The notes beneath the pieces are model-generated. The model was not told the DNA's origin. It did no database searches and saw only the letters and a list, made by a program, of their open reading frames with translations. DNA of 64,000 nt from Actinomycetota bacterium (lineage in GTDB: Bacteria > Actinomycetota > Actinomycetes > Streptosporangiales > Streptosporangiaceae): the NCBI GenBank assembly GCA_027314595.1, contig DAHVAN010000318.1:1-64000 (forward strand). Reading direction: 5' to 3'. Shown here one piece after another: positions 53,030-62,535 of this stretch (position 1 is its first letter; every line of letters begins with the position of its first letter). Position numbers and translations under genes: made by a program.

Positions 53030-53647
53030 GTGGTTTATGGTCGTTTCGTGCTGGGCGAGGGATTCCCCAAGGTGCTGAGCGCCGCCGCCGACGGGGATGG
53101 TGCCGCATTCGCCATGCTGTGGCGAGATACCCACCCGCCATTGCTGCGTTATCTATGGGTCGCGGCCGGAGACGCCGCGGAGGATCTGGCGAGCGACGTC
53201 TGGCTCGACGTCGCGAGGCGGATAGCCAGGTTCAGGGGCGGTGAGCCCGAATTCCGCGGCTGGCTGTTCACCCTGGCCCGCCGCAAGGTGATCGACAGGC
53301 GCCGTTATGAGGCACGGCACCCGGAATCACCGGCCGGTGATATAGGGCCGCTTGACAGGCCCGCGTCCGACGACACCTTCGCGTCGGCCCTTGAGGGCAT
53401 ATCGACCGAGGCGGCACTGACGCTCATCGCCACCCTTCCCCGCGATCAGGCGGAGATCATCGTGCTGCGCGTGGTGGTCGGGATGGAGGCCACCGAGGTC
53501 GCGCGAATCGTCGGCAAGAGCGCCGGCGCGGTCCGCGTGGCGGCGCACCGGGGACTGCGCGCGCTGAACGCCCGGCTGGCCGGCGCCCGGACCGTGCTGC
53601 CAGGCCAGCAGGGCGGCGCGACTGACCGCGGCGGTGTAACACTATGA
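53030..53647 (+). CDS. ECF RNA polymerase sigma factor
   Basis: A 205-residue sigma-70 factor: region 2 is AMLWRDTHPPLLRYLWVAAGDAAEDLASDVWLDVARRIARFRGGEPEFRGWLFTLARRKVIDRRR, and region 4 is ALTLIATLPRDQAEIIVLRVVVGMEATEVARIVGKSAGAVRVAAHRGLRALNARL. This is the extracytoplasmic-function form. The start is uncertain (GTG 53030 or GTG 53048). The next gene overlaps by ATGA and looks like its membrane-bound partner. Confidence 0.9.
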   Translation: MVYGRFVLGEGFPKVLSAAADGDGAAFAMLWRDTHPPLLRYLWVAAGDAAEDLASDVWLDVARRIARFRGGEPEFRGWLFTLARRKVIDRRRYEARHPESPAGDIGPLDRPASDDTFASALEGISTEAALTLIATLPRDQAEIIVLRVVVGMEATEVARIVGKSAGAVRVAAHRGLRALNARLAGARTVLPGQQGGATDRGGVTL

Positions 53648-54492
53648 GGGCTTTCGACGGTTCCCCGGCTGAGATGCCCATCCCTTCCGGCCAGGCCGCC
53701 TGGCTGTCTCCCGACGAGGCGACAGCCGATCGGCTGCTGTCCGGCCAGGGCGCAGGTCCCGACGCCCCAGCCGACGAGAAGGCTCTGGCACTCGTGCTCA
53801 GCGCGGCCGCCCGGCCAGCCACCGAACGGGAACTATGCGGCGAGCAGGCCGCCGTCGGCGCGTTCCTCGCCGTCGCGGCGCTCGGCGGGCGCCCCCGGAT
53901 CCTGACCTGGGCTGGGACCAGCCACAGGATCAGGCGGCGCCCGCTTGCCCGCAGGGTTTCGCTGCTCGTGGGGGGCGGCGTGCTCGCCGCGGCGGTCGCG
54001 CTGGGTGGAACCGCGGCGGCGGGCGAACTGCCCGCCCCGCTGCAGCAGGTGGCGCACACCGTCTTCGGCGCGCCCGCGCCCGGTCCCGCGCTGGTGCCGT
54101 CCGAGCTCCGCAAGCCGCCGCGCCTGGCAGGCCCGGCAAGCGCCACCCCCTCCGGCAGACACCCGGGCAGGGTGATTGTCACCGGGACGCCCAGCGCGGC
54201 GGGCAACTCCGGCCATGGCGCGAAGACGGCCGCGCCGACGGGCACGGCCGGCAACGGCAGCGGGACCGGCAGCGCTCCCGGAAGCGGGAACGGCAGCGGC
54301 GGCGGGTCCGGGAGCGGCGGCGGGCACGGGAACGGCGGCGGGTCCGGCTCTGGCCGCGGGTCCGGGTCCGGCAGCGGGTCCGGGAGCGGCAGCGGGAGCG
54401 CGGGGAATGGCCGCAGCAACGGGGAACCGGGCGGCAGCGCTCCCGGCAGCGGGAACGGCAACGGGCATGGCATGGCGCGCAGGGTCACATGA
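53644..54492 (+). CDS. Putative anti-sigma factor-like membrane protein with Gly/Ser repeat tail
   Basis: A 282-residue protein. The N-terminal 100 residues are cytoplasmic and helical, a single membrane helix (VSLLVGGGVLAAAVALGGTAA) follows, and the outside part ends in about 90 residues of Gly-Ser-Asn repeats (54230-54470). Its gene overlaps the ECF sigma gene (ATGA), and this pair arrangement is typical for sigma/anti-sigma systems, but no zinc-binding HxxxCxxC motif is present, so an anti-sigma role is inference. Confidence 0.7.
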   Translation: MRAFDGSPAEMPIPSGQAAWLSPDEATADRLLSGQGAGPDAPADEKALALVLSAAARPATERELCGEQAAVGAFLAVAALGGRPRILTWAGTSHRIRRRPLARRVSLLVGGGVLAAAVALGGTAAAGELPAPLQQVAHTVFGAPAPGPALVPSELRKPPRLAGPASATPSGRHPGRVIVTGTPSAAGNSGHGAKTAAPTGTAGNGSGTGSAPGSGNGSGGGSGSGGGHGNGGGSGSGRGSGSGSGSGSGSGSAGNGRSNGEPGGSAPGSGNGNGHGMARRVT

Positions 54493-54524
54493 GCGGGGAA
54501 GCGTGCCTGCCCCTGCTTACCCCG

Positions 54525-55607
54525 TCAGGGCCGCCCGAGCGCGCGCAAGCCGCGCGCGGCCAGCAGCGGAACCGCAGGGCCGACCCTGTCGTACCCCGGC
54601 CCGACGGTCTTCCCGCCAAGGTAGCGTGCGTGCACGCCCTCGCAGATGACCGCGAGCTTCATCCACGCGAGCGCCATGTAGAACGACAGGCTGCCGAGAT
54701 CGCGGCCGGTCCGGGCCGCGTAGGCGGAGGCAAGCCAGTCCGCGGTGGGGAAGCCGGGCTTGTCGGTCAGCCCCGCGGACACCGGGATGTCCCCGCGCGC
54801 GGTGTCGCCGGGATCATGCCAGTACGAGAGGGTGACCGCGAGATCGGCCAGCGGGTCGCCGAGGGTCGACAGTTCCCAGTCGAGCACGGCGGCGATGCGC
54901 GGGCCGCCGGGCGGGGCGAGCGACACGACCGTGTTGTCGAGCCTGAAGTCCCCGTGCACGACGGCGCACGCGCTGTCCTCGGGCGCGACGCCGGCCAGCC
55001 GCGCGAGCAGCACTTCCATGTCCGGGAGGTCACGGGTCTTCGACCGCTCCCACTGCGCGCCCCAGGTCTTGATCTGCCGGACGCAGTAGCCGCTGCGCCG
55101 GCCGTAGTCGCCAAGGCCCACCTCGTCCGGTGAGACCTCGTGCAGGACGGCGAGCGTGCCGATCAGATCGTCGGCGAGGGCGGCACGGGTGGCGGGCGAC
55201 AGCGCCTCGGTGTCATCCCCGGTGCGCAGCACCTGGCCGGGCACGTCCCGCATGACGTAGAACCTCACGCCGAGGACGTCCGGGTCGGTGCACAGCGCCA
55301 GCGGCTCAGGTACCGGAACCGCGGTCGGGACAAGCGCGCTGAGCACCCGGTACTCGCGCTCCATGTCGTGCGCACGTGGCAGCACGTCCCCGAGCGGCGG
55401 CCGGCGCAAGATGACCGTGCCGCCGGGCAGGAAGAGCCGGTAGGTGATGTTCGACAGGCCGCCGGATATCAGCTCCGCCGTCCACGGCCCGTCCCCGGAC
55501 AGCCCGGGCAGGGCGGCACGCAGCCACGGCTGGACGGCGGCCGCGGGAAGCCCGGGCAGACCGGGCGCCCCGGGGGCCCCCGGCGCGACGGAGGCCAGGT
55601 CAGCCAT
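54525..55607 (-). CDS. Phosphotransferase family protein (APH/ACAD10-like)
   Basis: A 360-residue protein-kinase-fold phosphotransferase. Key segments are ISGGLSNITYRLFLPGGTVILRRPP (nucleotide loop and Lys/Arg region), CAVVHGDFRLDNTVV (catalytic HGDxxxxN with Asp) and AAVLDWELSTLGDPLADLAVTLSYW (metal-binding D-W-E). It resembles the APH-like domain associated with fatty-acid (4-hydroxy acyl) degradation, often near acyl-CoA dehydrogenases, rather than antibiotic kinases. ATG 55607 gives the best N-terminus. Stands alone here. Confidence 0.85.
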   Translation of the reverse strand: MADLASVAPGAPGAPGLPGLPAAAVQPWLRAALPGLSGDGPWTAELISGGLSNITYRLFLPGGTVILRRPPLGDVLPRAHDMEREYRVLSALVPTAVPVPEPLALCTDPDVLGVRFYVMRDVPGQVLRTGDDTEALSPATRAALADDLIGTLAVLHEVSPDEVGLGDYGRRSGYCVRQIKTWGAQWERSKTRDLPDMEVLLARLAGVAPEDSACAVVHGDFRLDNTVVSLAPPGGPRIAAVLDWELSTLGDPLADLAVTLSYWHDPGDTARGDIPVSAGLTDKPGFPTADWLASAYAARTGRDLGSLSFYMALAWMKLAVICEGVHARYLGGKTVGPGYDRVGPAVPLLAARGLRALGRP

Positions 55608-55706
55608 GGGCACGCGCGTTCCGCGCCGCCGCCGGCAAGGAATCGAAGGACATATGGGCTCCCGGGTGGCAGGCGCCACCGGCCGTTCTGATTGAGTCTT
55701 CGATTA

Positions 55707-57209
55707 TTACCCGGAACCGGCCGCGGCGTCTCCCCCCGGAGAGCCCGCTACGGCCTGGCCTGCTGCCCGGGGCCTGACCAGGTCCGCGCGCCGCGCGCCC
55801 AGCGCCAGCCTGGCCGCGTGATAGCCGCCCATGCCATGCACCCCGCCGCCGGGCGGGGTGCTCGCCGAGCACAGGTACACGCCGGGCAGGGGCGTCGCCC
55901 ACGGGCGGGGTGACAGCCGCGGGCGGCTGACGAACTGCGCGAGTCCCGCGTAGCCGCCGCCTATGTCGCCGCCGACGAGGTTCGGGTCGTGCCGCTCGAG
56001 GGCAGCCGTGTCGTGCGCGACGCGGGCCAGGATCAGGTCGCGGAACCCGGGCGCGAACCGTTCGATCTGGTCCTCGATCGCCGCGGTCATGTCCGCCGTC
56101 GAACCGTTCGGCACGTGGCAGTACGCCCACAGCACATGCCGTCCGGCCGGTGCGCGCGACGGGTCGGCAGCGCATGGCTGGACGGCGAGCACATAGGGCC
56201 GTTCCGGGTGCCGGCCGGCCGCGACCTCGGCCTCGCCCGCCGCGATCTCCGCCAGCGTTCCGCCCAGGTGCACGGTGCCGGCCGCGCGGACGGCGGGATC
56301 GGACCACGGGACCGGTCCCGACAGCGCCCAGTCCAGCTTGAACACGCCGGGCCCGTAGCGGAAGCGGCGCAACTGGCGCGCGTACCGACCGGGCAGGCGG
56401 TCGCCGCAGACGGCAAGCACCTGCGCCGGCGTCAGGTCGAGCAGGATCACGCCAGCCCTGGGAACATCGGACAGGTCCCGCACCGGGTGCCCCGGCTCCG
56501 CCGTGCCGCCGAGCGAGACCAGCCGGCCGACGAGGGCAGCGGCGAGCCGCTGCGACCCGCCGCGTACCACTGGCCAGCCGGCCCGGTGCGCGAGCGCGGC
56601 GAGCAGCAGCCCGTAGCCCCCAGTGATCGGGGCGCGCAGGTCGACCATGGAATGCGCGGCCATCCCCGCCAACAGCGCCCGGCCGCGCTCGCCGCCGAAG
56701 ATGGCGCGGGCGAGCACGGTCGCCGGCAGCGCGCCCATGGCGCCGTACCTGGCCAGCCGCAGCGGCGCGCGCGGCACCGACAGCGGCGAGAGCAGCGAGT
56801 CCACCAGCCCGGACCCGCCGCGCGCCGTGGCACCCACGCTCTGCCGCCAGGCCAGCCCGTCCCTGGACGACCCGAGGCCGGCGGCGGTCCGCGTGACGTC
56901 CCTGTGCACGAGCACGGCGTCCTGTCCGTCCAGCGGGTGCGCCGCCTGCACGGGCGGGAAGGCCCAGTCGACCGGCAGCGAAAGGTCCCTGAACGCCGCC
57001 GAATCCCGGGCCAGCGGCAGCACGGAGGCGCACAGGTCATGGGTGAAGCCGTCGAGGGTGAGCGCCGCGCTCCGCAGCCCGCCGCCGAACTCCCCCGCAC
57101 CCTCGAGCAGCAGCACCCGGAGCCCGGCCCCGGCCAGCGTGATCGCACCGACCAGCCCGTTCGGCCCCGATCCGACCACCACCGCGTCGAATCCATCGGC
57201 TCCGGACAC
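55707..57209 (-). CDS. FAD-dependent oxidoreductase (phytoene desaturase/CrtI-like)
   Basis: A 500-residue flavoprotein: the N-terminal dinucleotide motif is DAVVVGSGPNGLVGAITLAGAGLRVLLLEGAGEFGGGLRS, and the C-terminus has LPGVYLCSASTPPGGGVHGMGGYHAARLAL, the typical ending of the NAD(P)/FAD phytoene-dehydrogenase-like family. Members oxidise or isomerise polyprenyl and other lipids. The GTG at 57209 is chosen because AGGAGG lies four bases upstream; an ATG at 57239 is possible. No carotenoid genes are next to it. Confidence 0.85.
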   Translation of the reverse strand: MSGADGFDAVVVGSGPNGLVGAITLAGAGLRVLLLEGAGEFGGGLRSAALTLDGFTHDLCASVLPLARDSAAFRDLSLPVDWAFPPVQAAHPLDGQDAVLVHRDVTRTAAGLGSSRDGLAWRQSVGATARGGSGLVDSLLSPLSVPRAPLRLARYGAMGALPATVLARAIFGGERGRALLAGMAAHSMVDLRAPITGGYGLLLAALAHRAGWPVVRGGSQRLAAALVGRLVSLGGTAEPGHPVRDLSDVPRAGVILLDLTPAQVLAVCGDRLPGRYARQLRRFRYGPGVFKLDWALSGPVPWSDPAVRAAGTVHLGGTLAEIAAGEAEVAAGRHPERPYVLAVQPCAADPSRAPAGRHVLWAYCHVPNGSTADMTAAIEDQIERFAPGFRDLILARVAHDTAALERHDPNLVGGDIGGGYAGLAQFVSRPRLSPRPWATPLPGVYLCSASTPPGGGVHGMGGYHAARLALGARRADLVRPRAAGQAVAGSPGGDAAAGSG

Positions 57210-57380
57210 GATGCCTCCTCTCGCCCCCGTGCGCAGCATTACACGCCAGTGGGCAGCCACCCGAAAGGGGGCTGCCCACCCGCGCTCCGGATGATCGTGA
57301 CCCACAGGCCCGTGTGATAGCCGACGACGAACGCGTCGCCGGCGGACGCGCCGCGCAGCAGCGCCGCGGTCGTCCGCGAC

Positions 57381-57947
57381 ATGGCGCGCGTTACTACCAC
57401 GTTCACAATCCCGCGATCTGCCGTCAGCACCTGCGCCGCCGCAGCGAAATCGCACGGCTTCACGGCGTTCACACGCCTCGACTGGTGCGCCTCCTTCGCA
57501 GCCGTGCTGACCGTCTTCGAGAACGATAAACCGATCGGGACGGCCACGATCGCGCAGGTGGACTACGCATCCTGGAAGGTCAGTTCCCGGACGTGGAACA
57601 AGACCATCCGGCTCTTCTCGGAGGTGGACTCGACTGGGGTGCTGATCGGCGAACCGGTCGTCGTCACCGGGCTCAGCACCTGCTCGAAAGGCTGCAAGAT
57701 CACATCGGGTCACTTGTACGTCGTGACGGCTCCGGAGTCTCCGGCTGTAGCTGAAAGAGAGGTTGGAGTGACCTCGCCCGGCACCGCCACCGACACCATC
57801 CGATTGAAGACATCCACTCCCAGAACCTCATCCCCATCACCCAGCGTAGGCCCCTCCACCTCTTGGCCCACGGTGTCGCCGAGCCGCAGCCGTTGCCCGG
57901 CTGGCCGCCATGTCAGGACGGCGACGTCCTGCCCCGCGCCATCCTGA
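57381..57947 (+). CDS. Hypothetical protein, possibly a decayed secreted-protein fragment
   Basis: A 188-codon frame. The first 120 residues (FTAFTRLDWCASFAAVLTVF...VDYASWKVSSRTWNKTIRLFSEVDSTGV...VVTGLSTCSKGCKITSGH) look protein-like, with a Cys-x3-Cys pair as seen in some secreted actinobacterial proteins. The last 65 residues are Ser/Pro/Arg-rich and look like shadow sequence, so the end may be frameshifted. There is no signal peptide. The first in-frame ATG is used. I do not recognise the family. Confidence 0.35.
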   Translation: MARVTTTFTIPRSAVSTCAAAAKSHGFTAFTRLDWCASFAAVLTVFENDKPIGTATIAQVDYASWKVSSRTWNKTIRLFSEVDSTGVLIGEPVVVTGLSTCSKGCKITSGHLYVVTAPESPAVAEREVGVTSPGTATDTIRLKTSTPRTSSPSPSVGPSTSWPTVSPSRSRCPAGRHVRTATSCPAPS

Positions 57948-57962
57948 AGTGACGGCGGCCAG

Positions 57963-58706
57963 CTACGCGCCTGGCGTGGCGGCCGCCGGCCGTCGGCCGC
58001 CGTAGATGACGAAGTCGAGTTCCTTCCAGAACACGTCCACCCCCTCGAACCCCGCGGCGCGCAGGAAGGCGACCTGCGGGTCGAGCGGGATCATGTAGCG
58101 GACGTGGTTCTCGTACCTGAACTGCTCCTCGGGGGTCGGGTGCGCCCGCTTGTCCGCCGCGGCCGGGTCACGCCTGTCACCCGCCCGCAGCCAGGCCTCC
58201 TCCACGACCGGGTCCGGGGGCGCGACCGGGTCGTAATTGAGGTACCAGCCGCCTGGCGCCAGGCGCTCGAAGATCTCGGCGAACAGCGTCTGCTTGCGCC
58301 CGTCGTTGAGGTGGTGCACGCACAGCGAACTGATCACCGCGTCCACGGGGGCAGGGATCTGGCCCGGCCAGTCGCCCGGGCGTGTCATGTCGAACTCGAC
58401 GTAGGTGTACCTGCCTTCGTACGGCGCGAGCTCCACCACGCCCTGCGCCATCATCTGCGGCGAGAAGTCCGCCAGGATCGCGCGCGCCGCTGTGAAGTGA
58501 TCGAGGATGGTCCTCGCCGCGGCCCCGGTGCCCGCACCGAGGTCGAGAAACGTGAACGGCTCGGCTGCGGCGAACGGCAGGAGCTCGGCCATCAGGACCC
58601 GGTGCCCCGCCCGGCGCCGCTCGCGGTCATCCGCGGTCGACTTCCAGAAGTTCACGCCGATGTCGGTCTTCCACACGGCGGCGTTGGTGTCCTCGTCATC
58701 CACCAT
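57963..58706 (-). CDS. Class I SAM-dependent methyltransferase
   Basis: A 247-residue methyltransferase with motif I FTFLDLGAGTGAAARTILDHF, acidic loop ILADFSPQMMAQG, and VDAVISSLCVHHLNDGRKQTLFAEIFERLAPGGWYLNYDPV (motifs II-III). It matches the Methyltransf_25/trans-aconitate type. ATG 58706 (MVDDEDTNAAVWKTDIG) is chosen; the frame upstream is antisense-like. Substrate unknown. Confidence 0.85.
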   Translation of the reverse strand: MVDDEDTNAAVWKTDIGVNFWKSTADDRERRRAGHRVLMAELLPFAAAEPFTFLDLGAGTGAAARTILDHFTAARAILADFSPQMMAQGVVELAPYEGRYTYVEFDMTRPGDWPGQIPAPVDAVISSLCVHHLNDGRKQTLFAEIFERLAPGGWYLNYDPVAPPDPVVEEAWLRAGDRRDPAAADKRAHPTPEEQFRYENHVRYMIPLDPQVAFLRAAGFEGVDVFWKELDFVIYGGRRPAAATPGA

Positions 58707-58768
58707 GACAGCGATGCTAACGCCACCAGGCAGGTGATCTTGCCGGCGAGGTTTCGCGGCGCGGCCCC

Positions 58769-59911
58769 TCAGGGGTGATCGACGTTCTTCCTGATCCGCG
58801 GCGCCGCGACGCCGCGGCTGCCGAGCAGGCTGCGCTGCACGGCGCCCTGCCTTACGCCGGGCAGCCAGGTCACGTTCCACGACTGCGCGTCGAGCTTGGC
58901 CGCGCTCCAGATCTCGAACCCGACTCCGTCGAAGGCCCGCGAGACACCCGAGCCAAGTCCCCAGCCGCCGCCGCCGAGGACCGCGAGCACGGTTACCAGG
59001 CTGGCCCATGCCTGCGAGGCCCCGCTGAGGTTCGCGATCACCAGGTAGAGCAGCCCTCCGAGCGCGGCGGCGCCGGTCAGCACTAGCGGCCAGTACCGGC
59101 GCAGGATGCTCGAGGCCACCGTGCGACTGGCTCGCGCCATCGCCGACGCGGCCTGCACCCACGCGCCCATGGCGGGCTGCAGGCTCACGTCGGGGTCGGC
59201 GGTGAGCACCGAATGCCACACCGACCCTTGCACCCGCAGCGCGCTGACGATCACTTCGGGCGACGACGCCCAGGTAGTCGCGGTGGCCCTGAACTTCGGC
59301 GCGTTGACATCGACCCAGTCTGCCCACTTCGACAGCGACCCGCCGACGATGGCCGCCGTCGACGGGGGGATCGTCGTCCCGGCGCCGTTCAGCCATGTCT
59401 GCATCGCCGCGACCTGGCCGCGCCTGAACATGCCGATGAACGTCTCCGGCCCGGCGTCCGGTGTGACGAGCCAGCACATGTCGCTGAGCGCCAGGCCCAG
59501 CTGGTAGGAGTTGAGCTGCTGCTGGTCGTCGGCCAGTTCGTCGAGGATGGCCAGGTGCAGCGCGCCAAGCGCCGCGTCGAACCTGGCCTGGTCGAATGGA
59601 TCCTCGCCGCCCGGCTTCCTGGCCGCCTCGGCGGTGACGCCGGCGGCAGAAATGCCCGGGTACGGCCTGAGCAGGTCATTCAGGTCCGTGACCAGGAAAT
59701 CCAGCAAATGGGCGGGGTCGAGGTCACAGACAAGGGGCAGCTGGACCGCCTTGTCGAAGGCCGGCTGGCGATTGACCACGCTCGCACGCCTGCGGCCATC
59801 GAACAGTTCCGCCATCAGCCAGCCAAGCGCGAAAACCGACCCCGCCGGCGGCGGCAGGGGGACGGTCGCCGGAACCGGCGCAATGGGCCTGCCGTCCACA
59901 GTTGTCGACAT
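58769..59911 (-). CDS. Hypothetical protein with two C-terminal membrane helices
   Basis: A 380-residue protein of unknown family. The first 260 residues are soluble and helix-rich; two hydrophobic helices lie near 295-330 (YWPLVLTGAAALGGLLYLVIA and ASLVTVLAVLGGGGWGLG); a basic tail follows. It starts at ATG 59911 with GGAGAGCC in front. The soluble part contains SDMCWLVTPDAGPETFIGMFRRGQ, which I cannot assign. Confidence 0.7.
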   Translation of the reverse strand: MSTTVDGRPIAPVPATVPLPPPAGSVFALGWLMAELFDGRRRASVVNRQPAFDKAVQLPLVCDLDPAHLLDFLVTDLNDLLRPYPGISAAGVTAEAARKPGGEDPFDQARFDAALGALHLAILDELADDQQQLNSYQLGLALSDMCWLVTPDAGPETFIGMFRRGQVAAMQTWLNGAGTTIPPSTAAIVGGSLSKWADWVDVNAPKFRATATTWASSPEVIVSALRVQGSVWHSVLTADPDVSLQPAMGAWVQAASAMARASRTVASSILRRYWPLVLTGAAALGGLLYLVIANLSGASQAWASLVTVLAVLGGGGWGLGSGVSRAFDGVGFEIWSAAKLDAQSWNVTWLPGVRQGAVQRSLLGSRGVAAPRIRKNVDHP

Positions 59912-60088
59912 AATGGCTCTCCACGCGTAACAGCCGCTTACGGTCCTAGTCTCGGCGTCCAGGCGCAATATCGAAGATAATCGAATAGGCGCCCTGCAGA
60001 TCGTCCCGATCCTGACAGCATCGCACCCGGCTGTCAACGCGCCACGGCCATGAATGGGAGTGTTTCCGGTGATCGGGCCTGTCGCGTA

Positions 60089-61183
60089 TCAGGCCACCAC
60101 CGCCGCGCTCGATGGCCGCCACCCGATGGCGGGCGCTATGTGCCGGGCTATCGTGGCGAGGATCCGAGCGTTGAATTCGACTCCGAGCTGGTTCGGCACG
60201 GTGAACAGGATGGTATCGGCCTCGCGAACCGCCTCGTCCGCGGCGAGCTCGGCGGCGATCGTGTCGGGTTCCCCGGCGTACGTGCGCCCGAACCGTGACC
60301 GCACCCCCCCGAGCAGCCCCACCTGGTCGTCGTGGCCCTGGTCGCCGAAGTACACGCGGTCGATGTCCTGGGTGATCGGCAGCACGCTGCGGGAGACAGA
60401 AACCCGCGGCTCCCGCGCCCAGCCCTGCTCAGCCCACGCCTGCCGGTACAGCCGGATCTGTTCGGCCTGCAACTGGCCGAACGGCACTCCGGTGTCTTCG
60501 GACAGCAGCGTGGAACTCTGCAGGTTCATCCCGGCGCGCGCCGCCCACTGCGCGGTGGCACGGGTGCCCGAGCCCCACCAGATCCGGTCCGCCAGGCCCG
60601 GCGACTGCGGCTGGATGACCAGCCCGCCGCTGATCCCGGCCCGCGCCGGGTCGGTGCGAGCGACCGCCGCGCCGTTGATCGCGGCCAGGAAGATCTCGGT
60701 CTTGCGCCGTGCGTTCTCCGCGGCGGTCTCCCCTTCGGCGGGCACGTAGCCGAAGGATTCCGGGCCGCGCAGCGCGATCTCGGGGGACCCGCGGCTGACC
60801 CCGAGCTGCAGCCGCCCGCCGCTGATCAGGTCCGCCGCCGCGGCCTCCTCGGCCAGGTAAAGCGGATTCTCGTACCGCATGTCTATGACCGCGGTGCCGA
60901 TCTCTATACGGCTTGTCCTCGCCGCGATCGCCGAGAGCAGCGGCAACGGCGAGGCGAGCTGCCGCTCGAAGTGGTGCACCCGGACGAACGCGCCGTCTAT
61001 GCCGGCCTCTTCGGCCGCCTGCGCCAGCTCGATCGTCTGCAGCAGCGCATCGGAGGCGCTGCGCGTCCGCGATCCCCCCGCGTCCCGCCAGTGCCCGAAC
61101 GACAGGAATCCGATCTTCTTCCTACCGGGTTCGGCTACCTCACGCGGCTCTGCCGAACCCCTATCTGACCTGCTGTTCGGCAT
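60089..61183 (-). CDS. LLM-class flavin-dependent oxidoreductase
   Basis: A 364-residue luciferase-like monooxygenase: KIGFLSFGHWRDAGGS opens the barrel, with FVRVHHFERQLASPLPLLSAIAARTSRIEIGTAVIDMRYENPLYLAEEAAAADLISGGRLQLGVSRG as the conserved core. The start ATG 61183 has AGAGGTAGAGGG just before it. The form is like alkanal monooxygenase alpha-chain relatives. Substrate unknown; not linked to other oxidative genes. Confidence 0.88.
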   Translation of the reverse strand: MPNSRSDRGSAEPREVAEPGRKKIGFLSFGHWRDAGGSRTRSASDALLQTIELAQAAEEAGIDGAFVRVHHFERQLASPLPLLSAIAARTSRIEIGTAVIDMRYENPLYLAEEAAAADLISGGRLQLGVSRGSPEIALRGPESFGYVPAEGETAAENARRKTEIFLAAINGAAVARTDPARAGISGGLVIQPQSPGLADRIWWGSGTRATAQWAARAGMNLQSSTLLSEDTGVPFGQLQAEQIRLYRQAWAEQGWAREPRVSVSRSVLPITQDIDRVYFGDQGHDDQVGLLGGVRSRFGRTYAGEPDTIAAELAADEAVREADTILFTVPNQLGVEFNARILATIARHIAPAIGWRPSSAAVVA

Positions 61184-61387
61184 CCCTCTACCTCTCATCG
61201 TCTCCGCCTAGTTCCCGTCATCTGACAGAACTGGAACGGAACGGAACCTATGCCCTCCGCGACGGGCCACCGCTACCCGGCAGGGCAGGCGTCCAGGGCG
61301 GCGATCCGCTGCAGCGGGTAGCCAGACCTCGTTACCGCCGGCCGGACTCGCCATCGCCGACGCCGCGGCAAAGGGCGTCCCGCGTCG

Positions 61388-62212
61388 CTACTTCCTGCGG
61401 GCCCGGCGGGCCTCGTGGAAGCGATGGTCGCGTTCGATCAGGCTCGCCAGCGCTGCGACGCGCCCGGCGGGGAACTCGGACGGCGACCTGTTCAGCAGGT
61501 CGACGATCTGCCGCGTCGACATCGTGACCTGGACGGTCGCGTTCCGCTGGCTGCCCACCCTGGACCGCGGGTGGTTGAGTATGACGATCCTGGCTATCGA
61601 GACGTGCTGTCTCCTTGCGTGCAGGAAGCGCTCGAGTTCGTCCGCCGCGTCGTTTACCTGCTCGCTCGGCGAACGGCCGGTGCGGTCCGCGATGCGGCCC
61701 TGCTCGACGCGGTTGTCCCAGCGATCGAATTTCTCGAACAGCCAGTCGTCCCCGGTGATGTACACGGTCGCGTTGTGGTGCTTGACCTCGATGGCGAACA
61801 GCCCGCCGGGTCCGGCAAGCAGGTGGTCGATTTCGCCGCGCCCGTTCCGGTAGCCGCGCAGCAGCACCCAGTCGTTGCCGAGCACCGCACCGAGCTCCGC
61901 CGCGACCTGCTGCTCGCCGGCCATCCCCGCCGCGATGGACTCCTCCTTGCCGACGGGAACGCTGACCGAGGCCGGAGGCCGCGGCACCCTCCGCCGCAGG
62001 GACCGTACGGCGAAGATCCCGCAGATCCATGTCCACCAGTGGTGCCGCGCCAGTGCTTCGTCTCGCCGGGCACGGGCCTGGCCGAGCCGTTCGGCATGCC
62101 GGGCCAGTTCCTGCGCGTGCCTGGCCTGCGCGCGCTGGCCGTCCGCGTCGCGCTGGCGGTGAATGTCCCGCAGCAGTCCGCGCGGGTGATTCGACAGTTC
62201 GACCAGCCGCAT
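61388..62212 (-). CDS. NERD (nuclease-related) domain protein
   Basis: A 274-residue protein. A basic, helical N-terminus (about 1-60) with a short hydrophobic segment (WWTWICGIFAV) precedes the NERD domain (about 95-200): GEQQVAAELGAVLGNDWVLLRGYRNGRGEIDHLLAGPGGLFAIEVKHHNATVYI, where G..E, E-x-D (EID) and E-x-K (EVK) make up the nuclease-like core. NERD proteins are DNA-processing or partner proteins often near mobile DNA. The C-terminal 70 residues are helical. Function not established. Confidence 0.82.
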   Translation of the reverse strand: MRLVELSNHPRGLLRDIHRQRDADGQRAQARHAQELARHAERLGQARARRDEALARHHWWTWICGIFAVRSLRRRVPRPPASVSVPVGKEESIAAGMAGEQQVAAELGAVLGNDWVLLRGYRNGRGEIDHLLAGPGGLFAIEVKHHNATVYITGDDWLFEKFDRWDNRVEQGRIADRTGRSPSEQVNDAADELERFLHARRQHVSIARIVILNHPRSRVGSQRNATVQVTMSTRQIVDLLNRSPSEFPAGRVAALASLIERDHRFHEARRARRK

Positions 62213-62481
62213 GCCGTGACCTTTGTGCGCAGGGTACCTACGACATCAGATTGCCACGTTCCTAAACGCTTCCCTTTCCTTCAGGGTGAGCGGGCAGATC
62301 CTGGTGGTCAATCCGCCGGGCGCTGTCCTGTCCTGGCCGCCGGGCGCCGGCTGGCCGGGCCCGCGGGCCGCGCGAACCCGCGGCGGGCGGCGGCCACGCG
62401 AGGTGCCGGGGAACCGGGTTGCTGATGTCGGGTTCGCGTGCTGCGCCACCCGGGTCAGCGCGCCGCGGCGCGCCCCGCCCG

Positions 62482-62535
62482 TGAGGCGGGTGGCCCCCCG
62501 CCCGCAAGATGAGACCCGGGGGGCCACCCGCCTCA
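62482..62535. terminator. Perfect 19-bp hairpin (bidirectional terminator-like)
   Basis: TGAGGCGGGTGGCCCCCCG (62482-62500) pairs without mismatch with 62517-62535 across a 16-base loop. No T-run follows, but in high-GC actinobacteria such stems can end transcription. It lies about 270 bases upstream of the NERD gene's start, so it would insulate that region rather than end that gene. Confidence 0.6.

Noticed and set aside
57239..57547. Minus-strand frame ending GWLPTGV with SH3-like look
   Set aside because: No start signal, poor composition and overlap with a more plausible plus-strand frame; evidence too thin.
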